A stretch of DNA of 64,000 bases from Bacillota bacterium (GTDB taxonomy: Bacteria; Bacillota; Negativicutes; CTSoil-072), in assembly GCA_017889545.1 (NCBI GenBank), contig JAGFZV010000020.1, forward strand, positions 22,214 to 86,213. Reading direction: 5' to 3'. This document shows, one piece after another, positions 52,747 to 63,048 of the stretch. Below the pieces are notes generated by a model. That model saw only the letters and a program-made list of their open reading frames with translations, was not told where the DNA came from and ran no database searches. Position 1 is the first letter of the stretch. Each line of letters opens with the position of its first letter. Position numbers and translations under genes: made by a program.

Positions 52747-53943
52747 GTGGAGCGAACTTTATCTGCGGCGTTGCGGGTGGTTCTTTGCGGCGGATTGGCG
52801 TTTTTTTGTTCATTTGTAGACAGGTTATCCTGGCCTCCGGTCATCCCGATGGCCAGCAGCGAACTTGGCCTTACGGCGGCTCAGGCCGGCGGATTTATGA
52901 GTGCATTTTTTTTGGGCTATCTGTTGACTCAATTGCCGGGAGGAATTTTGGCCGACCGGCTGGGAACGCGAAAAGTGCTGGTTGTATCGCTTTTCCTGAT
53001 GGGAGTTTTTACGTTAGGCACTGCCTGGGTGCCTGGCTACTGGTCGGGGATGTCCTTGCGGTTCGTTGCCGGCATCGGCTCCGGAGCGGTACTGGCCGCT
53101 TCCGTCAAAGGCGTTTATGATTATTTCGGTCCCACCCGCCGGGCGACGGCAATGGGCTTTTTTATGGCCTCATCCCCGCTGGGATTGCTTGTGGCCAATA
53201 TCATGTCGCCGCTGATCGCAGCCAGCCACGGCTGGCGCGCCTCATTTCTGGCCGCCGGCTGCCTGACCTTGATCGTTTGGGTGTTTTCCTGGTTGATGCT
53301 GCCACAATCCGGAACAACGGTTAGACCCGCCAATGAGTTTCAACGGCCGAAAAACAATATCCGACTGCTGTTTGCCAACCGTGATCTTATCTTGACGGCA
53401 GCAGCCGGTTTTTTTGCGATGTGGGGAACTTGGGGAACCTTAACCTGGGCCAATACCTATATGCATCAAAGTCTAGGTCTGTCACTCAAGCAATCGGGAC
53501 AGATCATGGCGCTTTTCGGGCTTGGAGCTTTAATCGGGCAACCTTTGGCCGGCTGGCTGTCCGACTGGTTTCCTCAGCATCGCCGCCAAACCGGCATGGC
53601 AATTTTGGCTTGTTTCGCGATACTGTTATGGTTCTTCGGCATCAATCAAGATCGCCAGCAACTCATCATCCTTGCACCTTTGCTCGGCGCAGGAGCGTTT
53701 ATTTTTGGCCCGGTTTTGAATACCTTTATCAGCGAATTGGTGGAACCGCATCAGGTTGGCACGGCCATCGGCTTGTGCAATGGCGTCTGGCAGCTCGGTT
53801 CGGTTATCTCGCCCATAACGGCGGGACTGTTTCTGGACAAGACAGGCAGTTACCAATGGGCCTTCGGCGTGCTGGCTGCCGGTCCAATGCTGGCGGTACT
53901 TATATTCGCTTTGGTAAGAACGAGCGGGACCGAAGTGAATTAA
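52747..53943 (+). CDS. MFS transporter
   Basis: 398 residues, 12 predicted membrane segments. FVDRLSWPPVIPMASSELGL and GGILADRLGTRKVLVV (motif A) mark an MFS carrier close to the ACS/nitrate-nitrite type. It starts at GTG 52747 with AGGAG upstream. Its GC content is visibly higher than that of its neighbours, which may indicate transfer. The next gene, an aminotransferase, is 116 bp downstream, so they may share a transcript. Confidence 0.88.
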   Translation: MERTLSAALRVVLCGGLAFFCSFVDRLSWPPVIPMASSELGLTAAQAGGFMSAFFLGYLLTQLPGGILADRLGTRKVLVVSLFLMGVFTLGTAWVPGYWSGMSLRFVAGIGSGAVLAASVKGVYDYFGPTRRATAMGFFMASSPLGLLVANIMSPLIAASHGWRASFLAAGCLTLIVWVFSWLMLPQSGTTVRPANEFQRPKNNIRLLFANRDLILTAAAGFFAMWGTWGTLTWANTYMHQSLGLSLKQSGQIMALFGLGALIGQPLAGWLSDWFPQHRRQTGMAILACFAILLWFFGINQDRQQLIILAPLLGAGAFIFGPVLNTFISELVEPHQVGTAIGLCNGVWQLGSVISPITAGLFLDKTGSYQWAFGVLAAGPMLAVLIFALVRTSGTEVN

Positions 53944-54059
53944 TTTGTTCGCATAGCTCAATATCGGTTAAAGTGAAAAGGATTTTCGCCAGTCCATCCA
54001 GAAAGAACAGAAAAGGCCATTTAAATACATTCTATTTACAAAATTCAGGAGGAATCAAC

Positions 54060-55244
54060 ATGCTTTCACAAAACATTTACAGCAAACTGGATAAATCGTC
54101 GTGGATACGAGCGATGTTCGAGGAAGGAGCAAAACTTCGAGAGATTCACGGCGCAGAAAATGTATATGATTTTAGTTTGGGTAATCCTGATTACGAACCG
54201 CCGGCAGAAGTAAAAAACGCTATCAAAAAATATGCTTTGGGCGAATACCCCGGCCTTCACCGTTATATGAGCAACGCAGGGCACCCGGACGTCCGGGAAA
54301 AAATCGCCACAGTGACTGCTGCTGAAAGTGGTTTGCCTGTGACACAAAACCATATCATCATGACCTGCGGAGCTGCCGGAGGACTAAATGTTGTCTTAAA
54401 AAGCATTCTAAATCCCGGAGACGAAGTCATCGTTTTTTCACCGTATTTTGTTGAATATTTATTTTATATTGAAAACTCCGGTGGAAAACCTGTACCTGTC
54501 CCGACCGACACCCGGACGTTTGAACCTTCTCTGGAGCTTCTCGCCAAAAGCATCACGCCGAAATGTAAAGCAATCATTATCAATTCACCCAATAATCCGA
54601 CAGGCGTAGTATACAGCGAAGAAACGCTTAAAAGGATCGCAGTCCTATTGGAAGCGAAAGAAGCCGAATTTAACTCCAAAATACTTGTCATCTCTGATGA
54701 ACCCTACAGCAAAATAATATACGACCAAGTGGAAGTGCCCAATATTCTAAAGATATTCAAACATTCCGCCGTTGTAAACTCTTACAGTAAATCTTTAGCC
54801 CTTCCCGGCGAGCGAGTTGGCTATATTGCCGTAAACCCCGGTATTGCCGATGTAGATCTATTCATCAATGGCATGCTTTTTTGTAATCGGACGCTAGGCT
54901 TCGTAAATGCGCCTTCCTTTTTCCAGAAAGTTATTGGCGACTCTTTGGATGCGATTGTAAATACCGATGAATATAAAAAAAGACGTGATTTTTTATACAA
55001 TAACCTGATTGAGTTAGGCTATTCCTGCATAAAACCTCAAGGAGCATTTTATCTTTTCCCCCAATCCCTCATTCCCGATGATATCGAATTCGCCAAACAT
55101 GCGCTGAAATACAATCTTCTCATCGTCCCCGGCAGCGGATTTGGCTGCCCCGGGTACTTTCGATTGGCGTATTGCGTGAATTTCAACAGTATTAAAAATT
55201 CCATACCTGCTTTTAAAGCATTGGCGAAAGAACTCAAAGATTAG
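54060..55244 (+). CDS. Aspartate/aromatic-type class I aminotransferase
   Basis: 394 residues from the ATG at 54060 (AGGAGGAATC upstream); the frame is open further 5' but overlaps the MFS gene. DFSLGNPDYEPP, NSPNNPTGVVYS, ISDEPYSKIIYD and the PLP-lysine in SYSKSLALPGERVGY are all clear. It transfers amino groups between an amino acid and a 2-oxo acid; substrate unknown. Family relatives include AspC-like and methionine/aromatic aminotransferases. Confidence 0.93.
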   Translation: MLSQNIYSKLDKSSWIRAMFEEGAKLREIHGAENVYDFSLGNPDYEPPAEVKNAIKKYALGEYPGLHRYMSNAGHPDVREKIATVTAAESGLPVTQNHIIMTCGAAGGLNVVLKSILNPGDEVIVFSPYFVEYLFYIENSGGKPVPVPTDTRTFEPSLELLAKSITPKCKAIIINSPNNPTGVVYSEETLKRIAVLLEAKEAEFNSKILVISDEPYSKIIYDQVEVPNILKIFKHSAVVNSYSKSLALPGERVGYIAVNPGIADVDLFINGMLFCNRTLGFVNAPSFFQKVIGDSLDAIVNTDEYKKRRDFLYNNLIELGYSCIKPQGAFYLFPQSLIPDDIEFAKHALKYNLLIVPGSGFGCPGYFRLAYCVNFNSIKNSIPAFKALAKELKD

Positions 55245-55261
55245 AACCGTACTATTATCAA

Positions 55262-55309
55262 AAAGCAAGCAGCTATTTGTAAAATACAGACAAATAGCTG
55301 CTTGCTTTG
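55262..55309. terminator. Bidirectional terminator
   Basis: AAAGCAAGCAGCTATTTGT pairs with ACAAATAGCTGCTTGCTTT between the convergent aminotransferase and phosphomannomutase genes. Confidence 0.85.
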
Positions 55310-55364
55310 TTCATAACCGTTTCAAATTTGATTGGCGCCATGACTGCCGGCAACTCGCCCCGAA

Positions 55365-56735
55365 TTATTGACAATCGCCGATATAATGTAAAAGTTCTTC
55401 TGTTTTTTCCTTCATTAGCTTAGCGCTTCCTCTGCTTTCCACATTCAATCGCAAAAGAGGTTCTGTATTTGACATGCGAACATTAAATCGCCAATCTTGA
55501 TATTCAATGCTCAAACCATCGGTGTGATCTATCGTTAAGCTATTAAGGGCATAACTTTCTTCTATTCTCGCTAAAATATTCAATGGATTACTAACCTTCC
55601 GGTTTATTTCGCCGCTAACCGGATACTGAGTTATTCTTTCCCCGACAAACTTTGACAGCGGCTGACCTGTTAAACACATACTTTCAGCAACAAGCAGCCA
55701 GGGTATCATGCCGCTATCACAATAGGCAAAAGTTTTGAAATAGTGATGCGCCGACATTTCTCCGCCATAAACAGCATCTTCCAGCCGCATTCTTTCCTTA
55801 ATAAACGCATGCCCTGTTTTACTCTGTACCGGCGTACCGCCCAAGGCCTCGACCAAATCAATCGTATTCCAGGTGAGGCGTGGATCATGAATAATTTTCG
55901 CACCTGGCTGCCGCCTTAAAAATGCCTGCGCCAGAAACCCGACAATATAATATCCTTCGATAAAATTCCCTTTTTCATCAAAGAAAAAGCACCGGTCAAA
56001 ATCGCCATCCCAGGCAATTCCTAAGTCTGCCTGATACTTTCGCACTGCTTCGGCCGTCACTGCCTGATTTTCGAGCAAAATAGGATTGGGAATTCCCTGT
56101 GGAAAGGTGCCGTCAGGGTTATGGTTCAATTTGATAAATTCGAATGGCAATAATTTCTCCAGTGCATCAATAACAGGTCCTGCACAGCCATTGCCTGAAT
56201 TCACCACGATACGCAAAGGCTTTAAAGCCGCGCAATCAATATACGTCAAGAGATGTTCCACATAATCCTGCATAATATCGACTTGCACAATTCTACCGAG
56301 TTGCTCGACCGGAACAACGCCTTGGGCAAAGTTACCAGCAATAGCCCTTTCTTCCAATTCTCGCAGCCCTGTATCGCCGCTAATCGGCCTGGATCCTTTT
56401 CTCACAAGTTTCATCCCGTTATAATTTTGAGGGTTATGGCTGGCAGTGACCATAATACCGCCATCCAACGCAAGATGGGAAGTAGCAAAATAAACTTGCT
56501 CTGTACCACACAGCCCGATGTCCGCCACATCACAGCCCGCATCCGTCAATCCGTGGATAAGGGCTTCTGCCAATGGTCTGCTGGACAGACGGATATCCCG
56601 TCCAACAACCACTTTTTCCGCTGATAAAATTTCACAAAAGGCTCGTCCAATACGATATGCCATTTCCTCGTTCAATTCTTCAGGCACACGCCCACGTATA
56701 TCATATGCTTTAAAGGCATCCCGTTTCAATTGCAC
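55365..56735 (-). CDS. manB: Phosphomannomutase / phosphoglucomutase
   Basis: 456 residues from a GTG at 56735 with GAGGG upstream. [15 protein letters not shown], the phosphoserine loop [11 protein letters not shown], the metal loop [11 protein letters not shown], the sugar-binding loop [10 protein letters not shown] and the phosphate-binding [13 protein letters not shown] are all present. It converts mannose-6-P to mannose-1-P. It ends the five-gene mannose operon and follows manC by 17 bp. Confidence 0.95.
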   Translation of the reverse strand: MQLKRDAFKAYDIRGRVPEELNEEMAYRIGRAFCEILSAEKVVVGRDIRLSSRPLAEALIHGLTDAGCDVADIGLCGTEQVYFATSHLALDGGIMVTASHNPQNYNGMKLVRKGSRPISGDTGLRELEERAIAGNFAQGVVPVEQLGRIVQVDIMQDYVEHLLTYIDCAALKPLRIVVNSGNGCAGPVIDALEKLLPFEFIKLNHNPDGTFPQGIPNPILLENQAVTAEAVRKYQADLGIAWDGDFDRCFFFDEKGNFIEGYYIVGFLAQAFLRRQPGAKIIHDPRLTWNTIDLVEALGGTPVQSKTGHAFIKERMRLEDAVYGGEMSAHHYFKTFAYCDSGMIPWLLVAESMCLTGQPLSKFVGERITQYPVSGEINRKVSNPLNILARIEESYALNSLTIDHTDGLSIEYQDWRFNVRMSNTEPLLRLNVESRGSAKLMKEKTEELLHYIGDCQ

Positions 56736-56752
56736 CTTATTTCCCTCTTTTC

Positions 56753-58135
56753 TCAAACTCGGCCGTAACAATCTTCAAACCTTACAATATCGTCTTCTTC
56801 AAGATAATCCCCATTTTGAATCTCAATAATCTCCAAAGGCATTTTCCCCGGATTTTCTAAACGATGTTTGGTCGAAGGCGGGATATAAATACTTTCATTT
56901 CGATGGACCATTGTTTCTGTCTGATCAACCGTGACCTTTGCGGTTCCACCAATCACCACCCAATGCTCACTGCGGTGATAATGCAGCTGCAGACTCAATT
57001 TCTGGCCAGATGTCACCCTGATTTTTTTCATTTTATAGCCTTTTCCCTCACCCATTATCGTATAACTGCCCCACGGCCGGTACATCGTCGTATTCTCCGC
57101 CGCTTCCTTACGGCCTTGCCGCGTTAATTCCGTTACCAGATCCTTCATATTTTGCGACTCACCTCTGCGGGCTACAACGATGACGTCATCAGTTTCAACA
57201 ACCAATAAGTCTTCGAGACCAATACCGGCAAGCAAGCGGCTGCGGCTCATCATTAGGGTGTTTGTGCAATTTAAGGGCAAACAATCTCCTTTAACCGCAT
57301 TGCCAGCTTCATCTTTTTCCATCGCATCGTAAACAGCATCCCATGAACCGATATCATTCCAATAGGCTTGAAAAGGAATAATCACCATTTTCTTTGATTT
57401 TTCCGCCACCGCATAATCAATAGATATGTTTGGCATTTGTTGAAAATTCGTCTGCATTTCAGCAAATGGAAGTGCCATAATTTGATAAATATCCGGCTGA
57501 TATTTTTTAAACTCTTCGCTCATACAGTCGACTGTAAAAGCAAACATGCCGGAATTCCAGTAATAGCCGCCTGTCTCAAGATATTTTTCTGCCGTTTCCT
57601 GATCTGGTTTTTCCCTGAATGATTCTACGAAAAAACCGTCGCCGCAAGCTGATCCGGCATGAACATATCCATATCCGGTTTCCGGCTTATTGGGTTTGAT
57701 GCCGAAAGTAACAATTTTATCTTGCCGGGCCATTTGTTCCGTTTTTTTTATATCCGCAACAAAGTCGCGTTGGGAACGAACAATATGATCAGATGGAGAT
57801 ACAAAAATGATTTCATTTTTTGCACTCCCGAGCTTATCCAAACAATATCGCACTGCCAGAGCAATGGCCGGCGCCGTATTCCGCCCAACCGGCTCTAACA
57901 ATATATGGGCCGCTTGCGCCTTGCAATTTGCAAGTTCCGCTTGAACATGATGTTGATAGGCTTCATTGGTAACGATAAGAATATCTGCTGCCGGCACAAT
58001 GGCTAAAAAGCGGGTAATCGTCTGTGCCAGCAAAGATTGTTCTCCATCAATCTGCAAGAACTGTTTCGGATAAGAACTGCGCGACAAAGGATAAAGCCGG
58101 GTTCCACCGCCGCCAGCCAAAATAACAATTTTCAT
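56753..58135 (-). CDS. manC: Mannose-1-phosphate guanylyltransferase / mannose-6-phosphate isomerase
   Basis: 460 residues, full-length bifunctional type II protein. The N-terminal GTP-binding [15 protein letters not shown] and [10 protein letters not shown] mark the guanylyltransferase; the C-terminal cupin ([28 protein letters not shown]) is the isomerase. It makes GDP-mannose. Its start codon overlaps the previous gene's stop by four bases. Confidence 0.96.
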   Translation of the reverse strand: MKIVILAGGGGTRLYPLSRSSYPKQFLQIDGEQSLLAQTITRFLAIVPAADILIVTNEAYQHHVQAELANCKAQAAHILLEPVGRNTAPAIALAVRYCLDKLGSAKNEIIFVSPSDHIVRSQRDFVADIKKTEQMARQDKIVTFGIKPNKPETGYGYVHAGSACGDGFFVESFREKPDQETAEKYLETGGYYWNSGMFAFTVDCMSEEFKKYQPDIYQIMALPFAEMQTNFQQMPNISIDYAVAEKSKKMVIIPFQAYWNDIGSWDAVYDAMEKDEAGNAVKGDCLPLNCTNTLMMSRSRLLAGIGLEDLLVVETDDVIVVARRGESQNMKDLVTELTRQGRKEAAENTTMYRPWGSYTIMGEGKGYKMKKIRVTSGQKLSLQLHYHRSEHWVVIGGTAKVTVDQTETMVHRNESIYIPPSTKHRLENPGKMPLEIIEIQNGDYLEEDDIVRFEDCYGRV

Positions 58136-59205
58136 CTCATATTCTCCTCTACAACTCTAGGACCATAATCTGAAAGAGTCAGCCTGTATTTTTCCAAAGC
58201 CAATTTGGCAATTCCATAACCAACGATACTTTCAGCCCCTTGATTGCGGTTCACGCCAGAGGCAGTAATGCCGTCGAAGCAACCGCCGGTATCCGGATCG
58301 ATCAGGCTTTCCCCCAAAGAATTTTCACCGGAATACCAGGCAAAACTTTTTCGGGCTAACTCCAGCATTGCTTGCTCACCAGTAATTGCAAAAGCGGCTA
58401 AGTGAGCTAATGTAGACATAGATGCTTCAACGGGTTGCTGATCACATAATGCCGGTTCTTTACCACGCACCCACCAACCGTTGCAGCCCACCGGCCGGAA
58501 AAAACCGTCCCGAAAAGCAGCTTGATCGAAAAACGTCATGCTTTCGCATGCTATTGAGTGAAATCGCTCTTGCCGTGTTTTTTGAAAAGCCACGAACATT
58601 GCCCAAGGCAGCAGCGCATTATCATACGTGAGGCGGTCTTCAAACCAGTTCCAATTCTTTGCTCCCGCGCACTGTTCAAAGTGCATAGCGATGGATGCGG
58701 CAAGTTTAAGGATCAGGCTATCGTTCTCTCTTCCTTCGCCAAAGCTGAGGCCAATCAAAGCGTATGCCTGCCCCCGCAGGTATTTGAGAAAATAAACCTG
58801 CGGCAATGCCCGGCTGACTGCACTGGTGCAGGCAGCCTTTACCCCCGCAGGCATCGCCGGCGAAGCCAACGTATACCCTAACGCCCACAGACAACGGCCG
58901 AAACATTCTTCCGATCCTTGTGTTTCTGTAAATTGCCGACCATAGGTCATAAAATTCCGGAAATGGCCGTTTGCATTCTGGGCATATAAGGTGAATGCCA
59001 AGTAACGGTAAACTAATGCGAGATATTTCGGTTCCCGTTTCTTTTCATAAAGCATCACTGCCATAATTAATGCCCGGGCATTGTCGTCAGTTGTATACCC
59101 TTTATCCAAATCAGGAACATTGTAACAGGTATGCTGGAACATACCCGTATCATCGGTCATCCGAAAGATATGTGCGTCATCAAAAACATGACTTAAGTTG
59201 GTCAT
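58132..59205 (-). CDS. Alpha/alpha-barrel carbohydrate-active protein
   Basis: 357 residues from the ATG at 59205, overlapping the GT4 stop by four bases. The start (HVFDDAHIFRMTDDTGMFQHT, then LDKGYTTDDNARALI) and repeated helix pairs with EDRLTYDNALLPWA suggest an (alpha/alpha)6 barrel of the kind found beside GT4 and GH130 genes in mannan loci. Pairs of acidic residues (DDN, ED) are candidates for catalysis. I cannot assign the reaction. Tight overlap with both neighbours shows it belongs to the pathway. Confidence 0.75.
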   Translation of the reverse strand: MTNLSHVFDDAHIFRMTDDTGMFQHTCYNVPDLDKGYTTDDNARALIMAVMLYEKKREPKYLALVYRYLAFTLYAQNANGHFRNFMTYGRQFTETQGSEECFGRCLWALGYTLASPAMPAGVKAACTSAVSRALPQVYFLKYLRGQAYALIGLSFGEGRENDSLILKLAASIAMHFEQCAGAKNWNWFEDRLTYDNALLPWAMFVAFQKTRQERFHSIACESMTFFDQAAFRDGFFRPVGCNGWWVRGKEPALCDQQPVEASMSTLAHLAAFAITGEQAMLELARKSFAWYSGENSLGESLIDPDTGGCFDGITASGVNRNQGAESIVGYGIAKLALEKYRLTLSDYGPRVVEENMR

Positions 59206-60419
59206 GATCCCATCCTCATTCCATTCCGACTCACTATTGCGAGATGGGGGTGAGATTTCGAAATCGCCGCACGGGCAGGCCGCATGATATTCAAGGCGAG
59301 TTCGGCATATTGAGCGGCTACATTGGTCCACGACATTGTCCGGCCAACTGCCAAGGTCTTCATTTCCATTTCTTTTTTATGAATTGGATCCGCCAATACC
59401 GATTGAATACACGCTGCGATGGAGTCAGCATCTTTAAATTTAGCGAGCATTCCACGACCGCCACCCAGCATTTCCTCTGCATACCGGTATGGAGTCGACA
59501 CAATCACTCTCCCGCACCCCATAGCATATGCCAATGTTCCGCTGACCGCCTGTTCTTTGGACAGGTACGGCGTTAAGTACACGTCGGATAAATGAAGATA
59601 AGTAATCACTTCTTCCTTGGTCAAATACTTATCAATAAACCGGATATTGTTTTTGACTCCAAGATCTTCCGCTAAATCGACCAGGCTCTGTCTGTATTTT
59701 TCGCCCGAACTTTCTTTTACGCATGGGTGCGTCTTGCCGAGGATCAGATAAATCAGATTTTCGTAATTCGCTGCAACTTTTGCCACCGCTTCAATCCCAT
59801 ACTCGATGCCTTTGGCCGGGCTAATAAGTCCAAAGCTGCTAATCACTTGTTTGTTGTGCAAGCCATAATTAGCCTTCAACGTATCTCGCGGCTCTACACT
59901 CATGGTAGGCACACCATGAGGGATGAATACAAGCTTCTCTTGCTCAATGCCGTAAATCCCAGCCAATATGGGAATAGAACTTTCAGCCATCGTCACGACC
60001 TTCGTGCTGAGTCTTCCCAGATCTCGCAGGACAGTCAATTGTTTTGGTGATGGCTCTAACAATACGGTATGTGTCGTGACGATAAAAGGGATCTTCAGTC
60101 TTTTCGCTAATTCAAGAATGTATTCGCCGCTTTCGCCGCCAAATATCCCATATTCATGTTCAATCACCAAGAGATCTACATTATCATTCGCCCAGAGTGC
60201 CGTCAGCAGATAGCTCATGCGATCATGTTGACTCAATTTGTGTTCTACGTGCGGATGTGTATATTCTTCCTTGTTCACCACCGCAATAACACTGGGCCGA
60301 ACGAGTGACATTTTATCAATTTCATTCACCAGGTCTTCCGTAAATGTGGCTAATCCGCACTCCCGCGGCGGATAGGTACTTAGAAAAGCAATCTTTCTTA
60401 TTTTATTGGCAGCAATCAT
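59202..60419 (-). CDS. GT4-family glycosyltransferase
   Basis: 405 residues, GT-B fold. FLSTYPPRECGLATFTEDL at the N-terminus resembles the donor-side loop of mannosyl- and trehalose-type GT4 enzymes; VIEHEYGIFGG is typical of mannosyltransferases in such loci. The C-terminal half has SFGLISPAKGIEYGI and the donor motif PYLSKEQAVSGTLAYAMGCG. It should transfer mannose from GDP-mannose. ATG with AAAGGAG upstream. Confidence 0.9.
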   Translation of the reverse strand: MIAANKIRKIAFLSTYPPRECGLATFTEDLVNEIDKMSLVRPSVIAVVNKEEYTHPHVEHKLSQHDRMSYLLTALWANDNVDLLVIEHEYGIFGGESGEYILELAKRLKIPFIVTTHTVLLEPSPKQLTVLRDLGRLSTKVVTMAESSIPILAGIYGIEQEKLVFIPHGVPTMSVEPRDTLKANYGLHNKQVISSFGLISPAKGIEYGIEAVAKVAANYENLIYLILGKTHPCVKESSGEKYRQSLVDLAEDLGVKNNIRFIDKYLTKEEVITYLHLSDVYLTPYLSKEQAVSGTLAYAMGCGRVIVSTPYRYAEEMLGGGRGMLAKFKDADSIAACIQSVLADPIHKKEMEMKTLAVGRTMSWTNVAAQYAELALNIMRPARAAISKSHPHLAIVSRNGMRMGS

Positions 60420-60527
60420 TTTTTTCTCCTTTTTGTCCGCAGATGTTTTTTAATTGAAAATATTGGGATTTGTCATTCGCATTTCCACGTATATTTACAG
60501 GCTGCTGTTGTCCAGTTACCAATTTCG

Positions 60528-61535
60528 CTAGTAAAGGGCCTCATCCAACGGTTCCGGACATTGTTTAATATATTCCAGCAAGTCGCCTATACTGGCAGTA
60601 GCCAAAGCGATACACGAATCAGCTCCGCCGTAGTACATTTTCAACAAGCCTGTCTTATCGTCCATCACCCATCCGCTCGGAAAAACAACATCATCGACGT
60701 CCCCGTCCCGTTCGTACCATTTGGTCGGGCCAAAGACCCATTCATCACTCCGATGCAATACCTTCATGGGATTATCCAAATCGAGCAGTGCCAACCCGAG
60801 CCGATAAATCGATCCAGAGCAAGTCTGGCGCACTCCATGGTATAAAAGAAGCCACCCTTCAGCGGTTTCGATCGGCGGCGCTGCTAAACCAATTTTCCCA
60901 CCATCCCACCAGCCGCCCCGTCGGGCGTGCATTAACACCTGGCGATCGCCCCAGTGGGCAAAATCATCGGAAGATGACACCCAGATGTGCGCACCAGGCA
61001 CATAGCTGGCAGTAATTGGCCTATGGATAAGCATCCATTTTCCGTTTATTTTGCGGGGAAAAAGTGCGGCATCCTTGTCTTCCGGCGGCATTACTGGCCC
61101 AAACCGTTCAAAATTGTTAAAATCATTCGTCAGCGCCATAGCCACAAGTGGTCCGCCACGAGAGTAGGCGGTATAAGTAATCGCCCACTTATCCAGCTCA
61201 GCAAGCCAAGTAATCCTAGGGTCTTCAATCCCCCACCGTTCCTCCGGGTAATTTTCCGGATCCGCCTCCAACGTCGGCACCCGGTCAATCCGCCAGTTGC
61301 TCACTCCATCGTCACTGATCGCTTTCGTAAAATGCGAAAATCCGCGCCGATCCTCTACTCGCGCAAGTAGTAAGACTTTGCCGTGAACCATGGCAGCCGC
61401 CGGATTAAACACGGTATGCGCGGGATAAGGCCAATCTTTCGCTGTCAGAATAGGGTTATTGGGATGCCGCTGAAAAAGCTCTTTATATGTATTGTTTCCA
61501 TTTTTCAGTTTGGTCGCAAATCGATTATTGCCCAT
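60528..61535 (-). CDS. GH130-family mannosyl phosphorylase
   Basis: 335 residues from the ATG at 61535, which has GTAGGAGG upstream; an upstream extension would enter the structured RNA. LLARVEDRRGFSHF and the catalytic RWGIEDPRITWL (Asp) are GH130 signatures; GGWWDGGKIGLAAPP and YRLGLALLDLDNP are also typical. Such enzymes phosphorolyse beta-mannosides to mannose-1-P. With ManB/ManC this allows recycling of a stored glycan. It is the first gene of the mannose operon. Confidence 0.93.
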   Translation of the reverse strand: MGNNRFATKLKNGNNTYKELFQRHPNNPILTAKDWPYPAHTVFNPAAAMVHGKVLLLARVEDRRGFSHFTKAISDDGVSNWRIDRVPTLEADPENYPEERWGIEDPRITWLAELDKWAITYTAYSRGGPLVAMALTNDFNNFERFGPVMPPEDKDAALFPRKINGKWMLIHRPITASYVPGAHIWVSSSDDFAHWGDRQVLMHARRGGWWDGGKIGLAAPPIETAEGWLLLYHGVRQTCSGSIYRLGLALLDLDNPMKVLHRSDEWVFGPTKWYERDGDVDDVVFPSGWVMDDKTGLLKMYYGGADSCIALATASIGDLLEYIKQCPEPLDEALY

Positions 61536-61576
61536 AAAAAACCTCCTACGGTTAAATATTTCCTGTGGTTTGGATG

Positions 61577-61721
61577 AAAAAAAACCGCCTACGAGGATAT
61601 TCGGCGCGTGCCGGCGAGTGTGATGCTTCACACCCAGCTTTTATCCCGTGGCGGTAAAACTCTATATTCAATTAGTACTATTCCATAAGCACTAACAATC
61701 CATAGTTATGTTAACTTATTA
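61577..61721 (-). ncRNA. Structured RNA with intrinsic terminator, copy 2
   Basis: Same fold as copy 1 (19787-19887): outer stem ACCGCC..GGATA with TATCC..GGCGGT, hairpins GTGTGA/TCACAC and CGGC/GCCG, then eight T. Copies differ at a few bases, mostly in loops or as G-U for A-U pairs, so the fold is kept. The linker from the promoter to the core is about 40 bases longer here. It lies about 45 bp upstream of the GH130 start codon, so it could control the mannose operon by termination. Confidence 0.65.
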
Positions 61722-61750
61722 AGTATATCATAGTTAACCTCAGTTGTCAC
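61722..61750 (-). promoter_or_regulatory. Sigma-A promoter of structured RNA copy 2
   Basis: GTGACA, 17 bp, TATACT on the minus strand; the promoter sequence is conserved with copy 1. Confidence 0.8.
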
Positions 61751-61994
61751 TTATTTTTATGCCCCGGAGCATCAGGCTAGTGCTGAGGATCGTAATGCAT
61801 TCCAGTTCTTGAGAAAGTCCAGACTCCCTACATCAAGTTTTAAAAGAAACCATTACATCGAACAGAAATTATTGATATAATTATATTTAGGTTATAGTTT
61901 CGATGATGCACATTGAATTGTCGAAACTGTTTTTTTATGTTTACTTTTAATTCAAAAATACAGTTTGAAAATCAATGGATAAGGAGGAATGTTT

Positions 61995-62504
61995 ATGTTC
62001 AAAATAAATGATTATGTTGTGTATGGTTCAACGGGAGTATGCCAAATTACGGACATAAAAAAAGACGATCACATCGATAGTGACGAAACCGAATACTATG
62101 TTTTACACCCGGTTTACCATAGCAATATCACCATTAAGGTTCCCGTGAATAATCCACATATTGGGATGCGAGCAGTCTTAACAAAAAAAGATGTTTTGTC
62201 ATTGATCGCGGCAATGCCAGAGAGCAAACCCTTTTTGATGGAAAATGCAAAACATAGAAGTGATAATTTTAAAGCTGTTCTTAAAACAGGGAACAACGAA
62301 GACTTGATAAAAATTATTAAGACGCTATATCAAGAAAAAAAAGCAAAATCTTTCGTTAATAAAAAACTAACGAAGACAGATGAAGACATTATGAATACTG
62401 CGGAAAAACAATTGTACGAAGAATTTGCAATCGCTTTAAACATTTTACCCGAAGAGGTTCTCCCCTATATTCTTAAACATATTCCTCACAATAACGAGAA
62501 TTAA
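61995..62504 (+). CDS. CarD-family transcriptional regulator
   Basis: 169 residues from the ATG at 61995, seven bases after AAGGAGG; an ATG at 61989 is too close to it. The N-terminal 60 residues are the CarD/TRCF RNA-polymerase-interaction domain (FKINDYVVYGSTGVCQI, then YYVLHPVYHSN). The rest is helical with LIKIIKTLYQEKKAKSF, as in CarD-like proteins. It binds the RNA polymerase beta subunit and modulates initiation. It is a single-gene unit. Confidence 0.92.
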   Translation: MFKINDYVVYGSTGVCQITDIKKDDHIDSDETEYYVLHPVYHSNITIKVPVNNPHIGMRAVLTKKDVLSLIAAMPESKPFLMENAKHRSDNFKAVLKTGNNEDLIKIIKTLYQEKKAKSFVNKKLTKTDEDIMNTAEKQLYEEFAIALNILPEEVLPYILKHIPHNNEN

Positions 62505-62546
62505 AATAATGCTGTCGAAAATCCCTTCATGGAAACGGACAGAAAT

Positions 62547-62927
62547 TTAATCCATTTCCAGTCCGGGAACGTTCATGTTCTTTGCCCGTCGATGGCACCC
62601 GCAAGGATCCTTCCCACAAGCCCGGGCATAACCATCGCAAAGTTTATATTCGCCGCCTTCAATATGCAGTATTTTCCCCTCAACCAAAGCTTCAGCCAGT
62701 TTTCTTCTTGCCCCGTTGTAAATCGCCTGCACCGTCGTCCGCGCAACATTCATCTGGCTGGAACACGCTTCCTGGGTCAGCCCTTTTAAATCAATCAATC
62801 TTATCGTCTCATATTCGTCAACGGTCATATGAATATAATGATCCTCAGCTGCTGTAAAATTCATTGGGCCGAAGCGGTTGCATTCCGGCAGACAGCAAAC
62901 CCATCGGCATTTTCGTGGTCTTGGCAT
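62547..62927 (-). CDS. DUF134 putative DNA-binding protein
   Basis: 126 residues. [20 protein letters not shown] at the N-terminus, the HTH-like [21 protein letters not shown] and the Cys-rich [12 protein letters not shown] end match DUF134. Members are often found beside NifX/NifB-like genes and have an HTH resembling sigma-70 region 4. The gene is divergent from such a partner here, so it may regulate it. Confidence 0.93.
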   Translation of the reverse strand: MPRPRKCRWVCCLPECNRFGPMNFTAAEDHYIHMTVDEYETIRLIDLKGLTQEACSSQMNVARTTVQAIYNGARRKLAEALVEGKILHIEGGEYKLCDGYARACGKDPCGCHRRAKNMNVPGLEMD

Positions 62928-63048
62928 TTTTTAGCCCCTTTCTGTTTTATTATTGACATATGCCATTTATATATTATAATAGAATAGTACGTGTGAGTAA
63001 ATAGGTCAAAAACATGTATACGAAAATTTTAGCGGAGGGATCTTTTTT

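Noticed and set aside
53421..54059. Long 5' extension of the class I aminotransferase
   Set aside because: It overlaps the MFS gene in another frame and has no family similarity; a good RBS precedes the ATG at 54060.
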